Assembly: GCA_031278575.1 (NCBI GenBank)
Contig: JAITKD010000229.1
Coordinates: 1 to 7,920 of the forward strand
Origin: Spirochaetaceae bacterium
GTDB lineage: Bacteria; Spirochaetota; Spirochaetia; Treponematales; Breznakiellaceae
Direction of reading: 5' to 3'
Length of the DNA stretch: 7,920 nt
Shown here: piece by piece, positions 1-4,862 of the stretch
Layout: every line of letters begins with the position of its first letter
How positions within the stretch are numbered: position 1 is the stretch's first letter
Translations under genes and position numbers: made by a program
Notes under the pieces: generated by a model
Database searches by the model: none
Seen by the model: the letters and a program-made list of their open reading frames with translations, nothing else
Told to the model about the DNA's origin: nothing

Positions 1-21
1 AATCAAGCTGAACAGATTCAT

Positions 22-37
22 AGGGGTCAAGTATACC
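22..37. repeat. GGGGTC-containing half-motif at the left edge
   Basis: The sequence AGGGGTCAAGTATACC contains the same GGGGTC hexamer that forms one arm of the palindrome at 215-229, and it includes a GTATAC palindrome. The rest of positions 1-141 shows no gene I can defend. I read the motif tentatively as part of the repeat unit associated with the neighbouring transposase-like gene. A single 16-base stretch is weak evidence, and a copy count in the genome would decide. Confidence 0.25.
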
Positions 38-141
38 ATTTTATCCCGATCTTTACCATATTGTTTGGAGAAATTTTACGGTTTCAAGCGGCATCCGGTA
101 TTTCGTCGTGTTTCCGAAATATATGGGCGGTTTGGCGCTGC

Positions 142-633
142 TTATCGGGGGGCCGGGGTGGGGAGACGCGGGAATATGAGGGAAAAAGCGGTCTGGATCG
201 CCGTTTCCCCATACTGGGGTCTGACCCCATTGTCCGAATCCCCCTGTCCCGCTCCGGCATCCTCCTCCGGCAACGGCTCCCCCTCCAGTATCCGCGACCC
301 ATACCGGTCCCCCCAGATATGCCCGATCCGTCCCGCCGCCCGGTTGTACCGTTGGGCAAACACCTGTTTCAGCCACTGCATGATCACTGGAAGTTCCAGC
401 CCGTCCGCCGGCTTAATGTAAAACGTCAGCCAGTCGTCCGCAAGACGGAGCCCACGAACCTCGAAAACAAACCGGAGTTCCGTCTCCCGGAACACCCTGG
501 CGAATAGCGCTAGGGCCTTATTGGGGACCGGCGCCGTGGCGCCGGTCCCTCGGCTGAAGATGGGTTCCCGGTTGTTGACGCGGGTACGGACTTCGTACCA
601 CACCCCTTGTTTGAGTATGCGTAATTGTCTCAT
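142..633 (-). CDS. REP-associated (Y1/IS200-like) transposase-family protein with degenerate HUH motif
   Basis: This 163-residue protein resembles the REP-associated tyrosine transposase (RAYT, Transposase_17) family. Its start (MRQLRILKQGVWYEVRTRVN) matches the usual first strand. The block around residues 80-115 matches the family pattern: I-M-Q-W-L-K, then F-A-Q-R-Y-N, then GHIWGDRY. Active members use two histidines (HUH) to bind metal and a tyrosine as nucleophile for single-strand DNA cleavage. Here the stretch that should read N-H-x-H is D67-W68-L69-T70, so both histidines are missing, while Tyr96 is kept. Residues 29-37 are encoded by a perfect hairpin, and residues 136-139 overlap a second palindrome. 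The tail after about residue 120 is low-complexity and does not look like the family. No Shine-Dalgarno sequence precedes the ATG, although a TATAAT lies 4 nt upstream. It may be a decayed copy or a non-cleaving DNA-binding relative. It is oriented like guaA and lies downstream of it. Confidence 0.65.
   Translation of the reverse strand: MRQLRILKQGVWYEVRTRVNNREPIFSRGTGATAPVPNKALALFARVFRETELRFVFEVRGLRLADDWLTFYIKPADGLELPVIMQWLKQVFAQRYNRAAGRIGHIWGDRYGSRILEGEPLPEEDAGAGQGDSDNGVRPQYGETAIQTAFSLIFPRLPTPAPR
215..229. repeat. TGGGGTC-type perfect palindrome
   Basis: TGGGGTC and GACCCCA form 7-bp inverted arms around one central base, inside the 3' part of the transposase-like frame, where they encode G-V-R-P. 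GGGGTC/GACCCC palindromes of this kind recur next to RAYT-type genes in several bacteria, from general knowledge, so this may be a REP-like substrate site or repeat end rather than protein-constrained sequence. Confidence 0.5.
524..549. repeat. Perfect 12-bp inverted repeat inside the transposase-like gene
   Basis: GGGACCGGCGCC at 524-535 and GGCGCCGGTCCC at 538-549 are exact reverse complements separated by only GT. The element sits in frame in the transposase-like gene and encodes residues 29-37 (GTGATAPVP), between the N-terminal strand and the next helix, where relatives are normally shorter. This looks like a small palindromic element inserted without breaking the frame. It could instead be a local expansion. 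A transcript from either strand would form a very stable stem. Confidence 0.7.
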
Positions 634-805
634 GGATATTATATGGGATTGATCCGCGGTTTTGCTTTAGTAAAGGGCTCGGAAATTTCAATTTCCGAAC
701 AAATTCCGCTTAAAAATTTTTGCGGGACACGTTTAGCGCTTGTTCCGGGGTATTAAACCAAAGAAGGCTCACCGGCCCGCGGGTCCGCGCTTTGCTCCGC
801 GGAGA
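634..805. other. Spacer between the transposase-like gene and the guaA 3' repeats
   Basis: No gene is supported here. Visible content: TATAAT on the minus strand at 638-643, only 4 nt before the transposase-like ATG and lacking a recognisable -35; an 8-bp hairpin at 679-698; an A/T-rich palindrome (AAAAATTTTT) at 712-721; and two CCGCGG palindromes within a GC-rich stretch at 777-803. The composition changes sharply from A/T-rich to G/C-rich near 730, which suggests a junction. Confidence 0.5.
679..698. repeat. 8-bp hairpin upstream of the transposase-like gene
   Basis: TCGGAAAT at 679-686 and ATTTCCGA at 691-698 are exact reverse complements with a TTCA loop. The element is intergenic and has no following T-run, so it is not an obvious terminator. 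As an imperfect guess, it could be a REP-like hairpin related to the adjacent RAYT-family gene. Confidence 0.45.
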
Positions 806-837
806 CTCATTCCCACTCTATCGTCGCGGGGGGTTTG
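806..837. repeat. Duplicate of the guaA 3' end (copy 1, candidate att site)
   Basis: These 32 bp are identical to 858-889, offset by 52 bp. The copy begins CTCATTCCCACTCTATCG and ends in a run of G and TTTG. It contains the last nine guaA codons and the stop (minus-strand GAGTGGGAATGA), but lies just outside the gene. The 3' end of guaA is an established insertion site for integrase-driven genomic islands, whose direct repeats include this GAGTGGGA-type core. I infer an attachment-site footprint. Only 20 bp separate the copies, so any cargo is gone, or this is a local duplication. Confidence 0.75.
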
Positions 838-847
838 GGCAAACCCC
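830..847 (-). terminator. Hairpin just after the guaA stop, terminator-like without T-run
   Basis: GGGGTTT at 830-836 and AAACCCC at 841-847 are reverse complements with a 4-base loop, 11 nt past the guaA stop on the minus strand. One arm comes from the duplicated guaA end (copy 1) and the other from the 20-bp spacer. A strong GC stem so close to the stop suggests a role in mRNA 3'-end formation. No U-tract follows, so it is not a canonical intrinsic terminator. Confidence 0.4.
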
Positions 848-857
848 ACATTGCCCC

Positions 858-889
858 CTCATTCCCACTCTATCGTCGCGGGGGGTTTG
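858..889. repeat. guaA 3' end, copy 2 of the 32-bp direct repeat (in-gene)
   Basis: This is the native copy: it spans the last nine codons of guaA (ending K-P-P-A-T-I-E-W-E), the TGA stop and one further base. It is identical to 806-837. Because each copy contains the stop and the terminal codons, recombination between them would delete 52 bp and leave the GMP synthase protein unchanged. That is the usual arrangement at integrase sites inside gene ends. Confidence 0.75.
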
Positions 890-2547
890 CTTGAAACGTC
901 GTAGGTGACCCGGCCTATGTCTTTAACGGTGTTGGTGATCAGGGTGGAGATTTCCAGCAGGTCCTTGATGGGGAAAGGGTACACATCGGCGGTCATGCCG
1001 TCGGCGCTGACAATGGCCCTGAGGGCCAGGACCCAGCCGTATTTACGGACATCACCGGCGACCCCCACGGAACGGACGGGAAGGAGTACGGCGAAGGCTT
1101 GCCATATTTCATCGTAGAGCCGATCCCCGGCGGCGGACCGGCGCTTTTTCAGTTCTTCGATATAAATGGCATCCGCATCCCGGAGGATGTCGCATTTTTC
1201 CCGGGTTACCTCCCCCAGGATGCGGACCGCGAGGCCCGGGCCGGGGAAGGGGTGCCGGCGGACCACCTCCTCATCTACCCCCAGGAGGCGGCCCAGGCGG
1301 CGCACCTCGTCTTTGTACAGCCGGTCCAGGGGTTCGACGATATGGCCCGCGTTACGTTTCGCATCCACCAAGGGACTTCCTACATTATGGTGGCTTTTGA
1401 TGAGATGGGCCTTTTTTCCTACACCTTTGCCGCTTTCAATGAGGTCCGTGTAGAGGGTCCCCTGGGCGAGGAAATAGGGCTCCGGCAGGCCCAGCCGGGC
1501 CACTTCCCGTTCCTGGATGGTGATAAACAGGTCCCCGATGGCCTTCCGCTTTGCCTCCGGGTCGGTCAGGCCCTTGAGGGCCGAGAGGAATTCTTCCTCG
1601 CAGTGGACGATGTGGAGATGCCGGGCCCCCAGCCGCTCCAGGGCGGCCGTGACGGTTTTGGTTTCATCCTTCCGCATAAGCCCCGTGTCCAGGTACATGA
1701 GGTGTACCTGGCCGGCGTCCAGGGTTTTGAGGAGCAGCGCCCCGGCCACGGTGGAATCCACCCCCCCGGAAATGAGGAGCAGCACCGGGCTGCGGCCTAC
1801 CCGTTCCCGTAGGGAAACGCGGACTTCTTCTATATAACGCTCCATGGTCCAGCCGGGTTTACAGCCGCAGACCCCAAAAACAAAGGCCGCGAGGATTTCA
1901 AGCCCCCGTTCCGTATGGGTCACCTCCGGGTGGAATTGGAGCCCGAACCAAGGCTCGGTGTCGTGGGCCGCCACCGCGGGAAAACCGGCGGCGCTGACCC
2001 CGTACTCCCGGAAGCCCGGGGCAAGCCGGGTCAGGCTGTCGCCGTGGCTCATCCAGGCGGTGAAGGAGTGCGCGGCGGAACGGGAAGAACGGGGAATGGC
2101 GGCATTGACCAGGGCGTCCAGGGGAAGGGCGGGATCAAAGCCCGCAAGAAATTTCCGAATGAGTTCCCCATTCCTCAGCGTGGGTCCCGAAGCTTCCGTT
2201 TCCCCCTTCACCGTCACCTCCATCCCGCCGTATTCCCGCCGGTGCAGGGCTTCGACGAGGCCGCCGTTGTCATAGGTCATCCGCTGAAGGCCGTAACAGA
2301 TGCCCAGCAGGGGGAGGCCGCAGGTGTAGACCCCCTGGTCCGGGACCGCCCCCTGGGGGGTGTACACCGATTCCGGGGAACCGGAAAGAATAATCCCCCG
2401 GACCGGGTTGGTTCCGGCGGCCAGGATCTTCGCGGACAGGGGACTGTCCCCGGGGATGATCTCGGTATACACCCCCAGGTCCCGGATCCGCCGTCCGATA
2501 AGCTGGGTGGTCTGGCTCCCGAAATCCAGGATCAGAATGGTATCCAT
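859..2547 (-). CDS. guaA: GMP synthase (glutamine-hydrolysing)
   Basis: Cytosolic enzyme that aminates XMP to GMP using ATP and glutamine, the last step of guanine nucleotide synthesis. The N-terminal class I amidotransferase domain (about 1-225) has the nucleophile Cys84 in GICYGLQ and His206-x-Glu208 in the LQFHPEV motif. The ATP-pyrophosphatase domain follows, with P-loop S260-G-G-V-D-S. The dimerization domain carries the H432-P-F-P-G-P-G-L signature and the family-typical end P-P-A-T-I-E-W-E. At 562 residues it is longer than the roughly 515-525 of most homologues. The extra length lies mainly between the REYGG segment (about 105) and W165-M-S-H-G-D in the amidotransferase domain. The start is clear: AAAGGAG at 2556-2562 sits 8 nt before ATG. 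It lies downstream of purA on the same strand across a 271-bp spacer. Its last codons are part of an exact direct repeat. Confidence 0.98.
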   Translation of the reverse strand: MDTILILDFGSQTTQLIGRRIRDLGVYTEIIPGDSPLSAKILAAGTNPVRGIILSGSPESVYTPQGAVPDQGVYTCGLPLLGICYGLQRMTYDNGGLVEALHRREYGGMEVTVKGETEASGPTLRNGELIRKFLAGFDPALPLDALVNAAIPRSSRSAAHSFTAWMSHGDSLTRLAPGFREYGVSAAGFPAVAAHDTEPWFGLQFHPEVTHTERGLEILAAFVFGVCGCKPGWTMERYIEEVRVSLRERVGRSPVLLLISGGVDSTVAGALLLKTLDAGQVHLMYLDTGLMRKDETKTVTAALERLGARHLHIVHCEEEFLSALKGLTDPEAKRKAIGDLFITIQEREVARLGLPEPYFLAQGTLYTDLIESGKGVGKKAHLIKSHHNVGSPLVDAKRNAGHIVEPLDRLYKDEVRRLGRLLGVDEEVVRRHPFPGPGLAVRILGEVTREKCDILRDADAIYIEELKKRRSAAGDRLYDEIWQAFAVLLPVRSVGVAGDVRKYGWVLALRAIVSADGMTADVYPFPIKDLLEISTLITNTVKDIGRVTYDVSSKPPATIEWE

Positions 2548-2602
2548 ATCCGCGGCTCCTTTAAGGCGAGGGTTTTTTGGCGGCTGCCCGGGGGGTAGCG
2601 GA

Positions 2603-2633
2603 GAAGCGGTTGGGGCGGAGCCCCGGCCGCTTC
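2603..2633. repeat. Two-part stem-loop in the guaA leader
   Basis: Outer arms GAAGCGG (2603-2609) and CCGCTTC (2627-2633) enclose inner arms GGGGC (2612-2616) and GCCCC (2620-2624), with a GGA loop. Between them TT faces GG: on the plus strand these can wobble-pair, on the minus strand they are an AA/CC internal loop. The better pairing on the plus strand argues for a DNA repeat or REP-like element rather than a guaA leader switch. Confidence 0.5.
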
Positions 2634-2714
2634 GGAGCGCAGGGGGGGCGGAGAGGCCCGGGAAGGCACGCGGAAGCGTGGAGACGGAGACCCTGCGGCG
2701 CGGCGAAAGGCCCC

Positions 2715-2744
2715 AAAAAAGGCCGCCGGTTTGGATGAGGGCCT
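2715..2744 (-). terminator. Possible intrinsic terminator after purA
   Basis: Read on the minus strand, AGGCC (2740-2744) and GGCCT (2720-2724) can form a stem with a 15-nt loop. It is followed at once by TTTTTT (2715-2720). It lies about 75 nt past the purA stop. The stem is short and the loop long, so termination would be partial at best. If real it would attenuate read-through from purA into guaA. Confidence 0.35.
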
Positions 2745-2818
2745 GCGGGCCGATGCCCCTGTTTCAGGACCCGGTTCGGAAATCGCCCCCCCTCCTCCTG
2801 GATACGGGCCGTGTGCAT

Positions 2819-4054
2819 TTACCGGGTCCACGGGCTTTTCCTGATGATGGTTTCTTTACGGTCATAGCCCACGGATACCACATCGATGGGGGTTTCGCAG
2901 AACCGCTCGATGAATTCGATGTACTCCATGGCCGCCACGGGGAACTCCTCGTAGGTTAAGGCGTTGGACAGGGATTTTTTCCAGCCCGGAAAGGCCCGGA
3001 GTATGGGCTGGGCGCGGTTGAGGTCTTCGATGGAGGCGGGAAAATTTTCCACGATCCGGCTGCCGATGCGGTAGGCGATGCAGGCTTTGATTTCATCCAG
3101 GGTATCGTAGACATCCAGGTGGGTCATCACCAGGGAATCGATGGAATTGGTGAGGCAGGCGTAGCGGAGGGCTACCAGGTCCAGATAACCGCAGCGCCGG
3201 GGCCGGCCGGTGGTAACCCCGTATTCCCGGCCGGTCTCCCGGATAAAGCGGCTGAGGGTTCCTTCGGCGCCTTCGGAACGGTCGTCGAATTCGCTGGGGA
3301 AGGGGCCGTTTCCCACCCGGGTGGTATAGGCCTTGAAGACCCCCAGTATCTTGTCCAGCCGCCGGGGGCCCACACACCCGCCGATGGCGGCGCCCGCGGC
3401 GCAGGACATACCGCTGGATACATAGGGATAGGTCCCCAGGTCCAGGTCCAACAGGGCTCCCTGGGCGCCTTCAAAAAGCACCTGGGCGTTTTTGCGGTGC
3501 ATCAAATAGGCGGACAAATCTATGGACATGGCTTCAAGCCGGTCAATATAGGGGGTAAGGAAATCCCGGTCCCCGCCGGTAAGTTCGGCGATCTTTTCCT
3601 GCCAGGAAAGGTCGGCGATGCGTATCCCGTCCCGGTCGCTTTTCATGGAATAGGTGATCCCGATACCCCGGCCGGTGGTGCCGATAGGTTTTTTCCGGGC
3701 CTGATCCCGGGCCTGGTCAACCTCGATGTACCGGGGCAGGACGAGGTGGGCCCGGTCGGAAATAAAAACCCGGCCGGTGGTATCGATCCCCCGCTCCCGG
3801 AGCATATCCAGCTCGGTAAAGAGGGCGGTCGGGTCGATGACCATCCCCGCCCCCAGGATCACTATCTTATCGGGGTAGAGGATCCCCGAGGGGATGAGGT
3901 GCAGGGCGTACTGCTCATCCCCAATGACGATGGTATGCCCCGCGTTGGCCCCGCCGGAAAAACGGACGATTATCTGGGCTTCGTTGGCCAGATAATCCAC
4001 GATTTTGCCCTTCCCCTCATCACCCCATTGGGCGCCGATGACCACTACATTCAT
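2819..4054 (-). CDS. purA: Adenylosuccinate synthetase
   Basis: Cytosolic enzyme that joins IMP and aspartate using GTP to form adenylosuccinate, the first committed step to AMP. The 411-residue protein begins MNVVVIGAQWGDEGKGK, the hallmark glycine-rich loop with catalytic Asp12. N-A-G-H40-T supplies the catalytic histidine. GTTGRGIGITY (125-135), T-T-R-V-G-N-G-P-F-P-S-E (244-255) and GRPRRCGYLD (283-292) are the other family signatures. The late motif reads V-G-Y-D-R rather than the common G-P-D-R. The frame is open to a GTG at 4093, but ATG at 4052-4054 is preferred: GGGAG sits 5 nt upstream, the family N-terminus begins there, and the predicted promoter places the transcript start downstream of the GTG. 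Its partner guaA, the other IMP branch, follows on the same strand. Confidence 0.98.
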   Translation of the reverse strand: MNVVVIGAQWGDEGKGKIVDYLANEAQIIVRFSGGANAGHTIVIGDEQYALHLIPSGILYPDKIVILGAGMVIDPTALFTELDMLRERGIDTTGRVFISDRAHLVLPRYIEVDQARDQARKKPIGTTGRGIGITYSMKSDRDGIRIADLSWQEKIAELTGGDRDFLTPYIDRLEAMSIDLSAYLMHRKNAQVLFEGAQGALLDLDLGTYPYVSSGMSCAAGAAIGGCVGPRRLDKILGVFKAYTTRVGNGPFPSEFDDRSEGAEGTLSRFIRETGREYGVTTGRPRRCGYLDLVALRYACLTNSIDSLVMTHLDVYDTLDEIKACIAYRIGSRIVENFPASIEDLNRAQPILRAFPGWKKSLSNALTYEEFPVAAMEYIEFIERFCETPIDVVSVGYDRKETIIRKSPWTR

Positions 4055-4095
4055 AACCGCTCCCTGTTTACTCCTCAGGATACATTCCCTCACCC

Positions 4096-4124
4096 AGTGT
4101 ACACAAATCAGGGAAAATTTACAA
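4096..4124 (-). promoter_or_regulatory. Predicted sigma-70-type promoter for purA
   Basis: On the minus strand, TTGTAA (4119-4124) and TACACT (4096-4101) are separated by 17 nt. Each box matches four of six consensus bases. Transcription would begin near 4089, giving a leader of about 35 nt before the purA ATG. The divergent Uma2 gene has its own boxes, so the 128-bp intergenic region appears to hold two back-to-back promoters. Confidence 0.5.
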
Positions 4125-4136
4125 TGCGGCTCTGTA

Positions 4137-4177
4137 TTGCCGGATTAGCCCCCCGGGAGTATACTCTAAAAGGAGGT
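4137..4177 (+). promoter_or_regulatory. Predicted promoter and strong RBS of the Uma2-family gene
   Basis: TTGCCG (4137-4142) and TATACT (4160-4165) are spaced by 17 nt. AGGAGGT (4171-4177), close to a full anti-Shine-Dalgarno match, lies 5 nt before the ATG. The expected transcription start, near 4171-4173, falls at the beginning of the Shine-Dalgarno sequence, so the 5' leader would be only about 10-12 nt. Either the leader is extremely short or another, unseen promoter is used. Confidence 0.5.
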
Positions 4178-4182
4178 CCGGT

Positions 4183-4758
4183 ATGCCCCGGTTAAAAGAA
4201 CAAGACTATTACACCTACGTTGATTATCTTTCCGGGGATGGGGAGGAACGGTACGAAATCATAGACGGCGAAGCCTATATGATGGCGCCTCCTTCCCGGC
4301 TGCATCAGGATATCAGTATGGCTTTATCAACCAGGATCTATAATTTTTTGAAGGGTAAACCCTGCAAGGTATATGCGGCGCCGTTTGCCGTCCGGCTTAA
4401 CCCGCTACCGGACAAACGGGACGACACCGTGGTGGAACCGGACCTGGTGGTGGTTTGCGATCCCTCCAAACTGGATGACCGGGGCTGCAACGGGACCCCG
4501 GACCTAATCATCGAAATCCTCTCCCCCTCCACTGCCCGGTATGACCGGATTATCAAATTCCAAAAATACCGGGAAGCGGGGGTACGGGAATACTGGATCG
4601 TGGACCCGGAAGAAAAGTCGCTCTTGGTCTATGTCCTCAAAAACAACGAGTACATGGCTTCCGCCTATGAGGAGACGGCGCTTGTTCCGGTTACGATCCT
4701 GCCGGGACTCGAAATCGACCTTAACACCGTGTTTGTAGAAAATGAGGGAGAGAATTGA
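4183..4758 (+). CDS. Uma2-family (DUF820) restriction-endonuclease-fold protein
   Basis: This 191-residue protein belongs to the Uma2/DUF820 family (PF05685), which adopts the PD-(D/E)xK nuclease fold; the biological substrate of most members is unknown. Features visible in order: Y24-E-I-I-D-G-E near the N-terminus, where the family has a conserved acidic residue; V-E-P-D87-L-V-V-V, supplying the fold's aspartate; P106-D-L-I-I-E111-I-L-S-P-S-T, supplying the E-x-(hydrophobic) position; and K125 or K128 in the helix before Y-R-E-A-G-V-R-E-Y-W-I-V-D-P. The predicted catalytic set therefore looks complete and the length is normal. It stands alone, divergent from purA and convergent with the antiporter gene, with no neighbouring methyltransferase or toxin/antitoxin partner. 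Such genes are often present in many paralogous copies per genome. A nuclease role is inferred from the fold only. Confidence 0.9.
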   Translation: MPRLKEQDYYTYVDYLSGDGEERYEIIDGEAYMMAPPSRLHQDISMALSTRIYNFLKGKPCKVYAAPFAVRLNPLPDKRDDTVVEPDLVVVCDPSKLDDRGCNGTPDLIIEILSPSTARYDRIIKFQKYREAGVREYWIVDPEEKSLLVYVLKNNEYMASAYEETALVPVTILPGLEIDLNTVFVENEGEN

Positions 4759-4806
4759 AGGGCAGGAGGGCAATGATAGCTGGTAAGCTTCGTGGTTATT
4801 ATCAGT

Positions 4807-4842
4807 AGCGCCGATTTATTCTCGATTGAATAAATCAGTGCT
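4807..4842. terminator. Long imperfect hairpin between convergent genes (possible bidirectional terminator)
   Basis: GATTTATTC (4813-4821) and GAATAAATC (4828-4836) are exact 9-bp arms with a 6-nt loop. Beyond one C/A mismatch the stem continues as AGCGC (4807-4811) against GTGCT (4838-4842), with one G-T wobble. It occupies the middle of the 104-bp gap between the 3' ends of the Uma2 gene and the antiporter gene. Position favours a shared terminator or transcript-end protector. Neither side has a clear T-run, so classic intrinsic termination is uncertain. Confidence 0.45.
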
Positions 4843-4862
4843 TCCTTAGTCTTTACGCCCTG

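Larger units (their letters stand above)
2548..2818 (-). other. GC-rich structured spacer between purA and guaA
   Basis: These 271 bp carry no convincing gene. They are very GC-rich and contain several small stem-loops: a two-part hairpin at 2603-2633, CACGC-GGAA-GCGTG at 2667-2680, and a terminator-like stem with T-run at 2715-2744. I saw no clear sigma-70 promoter for guaA and no purine riboswitch core. It could serve as a transcriptional attenuator or processing region between the two purine genes, or be a REP-like repeat cluster. The guaA Shine-Dalgarno lies at its left end. Confidence 0.5.

Noticed and set aside
1..75. Minus-strand open frame with an ATG at 37-39 running off the left edge
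   Set aside because: Only 13 codons follow the ATG in the window, the ribosome binding site is weak, and it overlaps the GGGGTC half-motif, so repeat DNA is as likely.
1..507. Two plus-strand frames open from the left edge across the transposase-like gene
   Set aside because: They are antisense to a recognisable family protein, have no ribosome binding site and no family features; open frames are common opposite GC-rich genes and repeats.
1099..1812. 237-codon plus-strand frame opposite guaA
   Set aside because: It is the complement of conserved GMP synthase sequence and has no start signal.
2561..2818. 85-codon minus-strand frame in the purA-guaA spacer starting right after the purA stop
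   Set aside because: No ribosome binding site; Pro/Arg/Ala-rich composition expected from random GC-rich DNA; runs through the hairpins.
2548..2818. Purine riboswitch before guaA
   Set aside because: No aptamer core or A/T-rich P1 stem was found; the region is too GC-rich and its hairpins do not match the fold.
4055..4093. GTG start extending purA by 13 residues
   Set aside because: The predicted promoter would place transcription start downstream of it, and the family N-terminus and a good Shine-Dalgarno support the ATG at 4052-4054.
3119..4195. 358-codon plus-strand frame opposite purA
   Set aside because: Gly/Pro-rich translation of the complement of a conserved enzyme; no Shine-Dalgarno.
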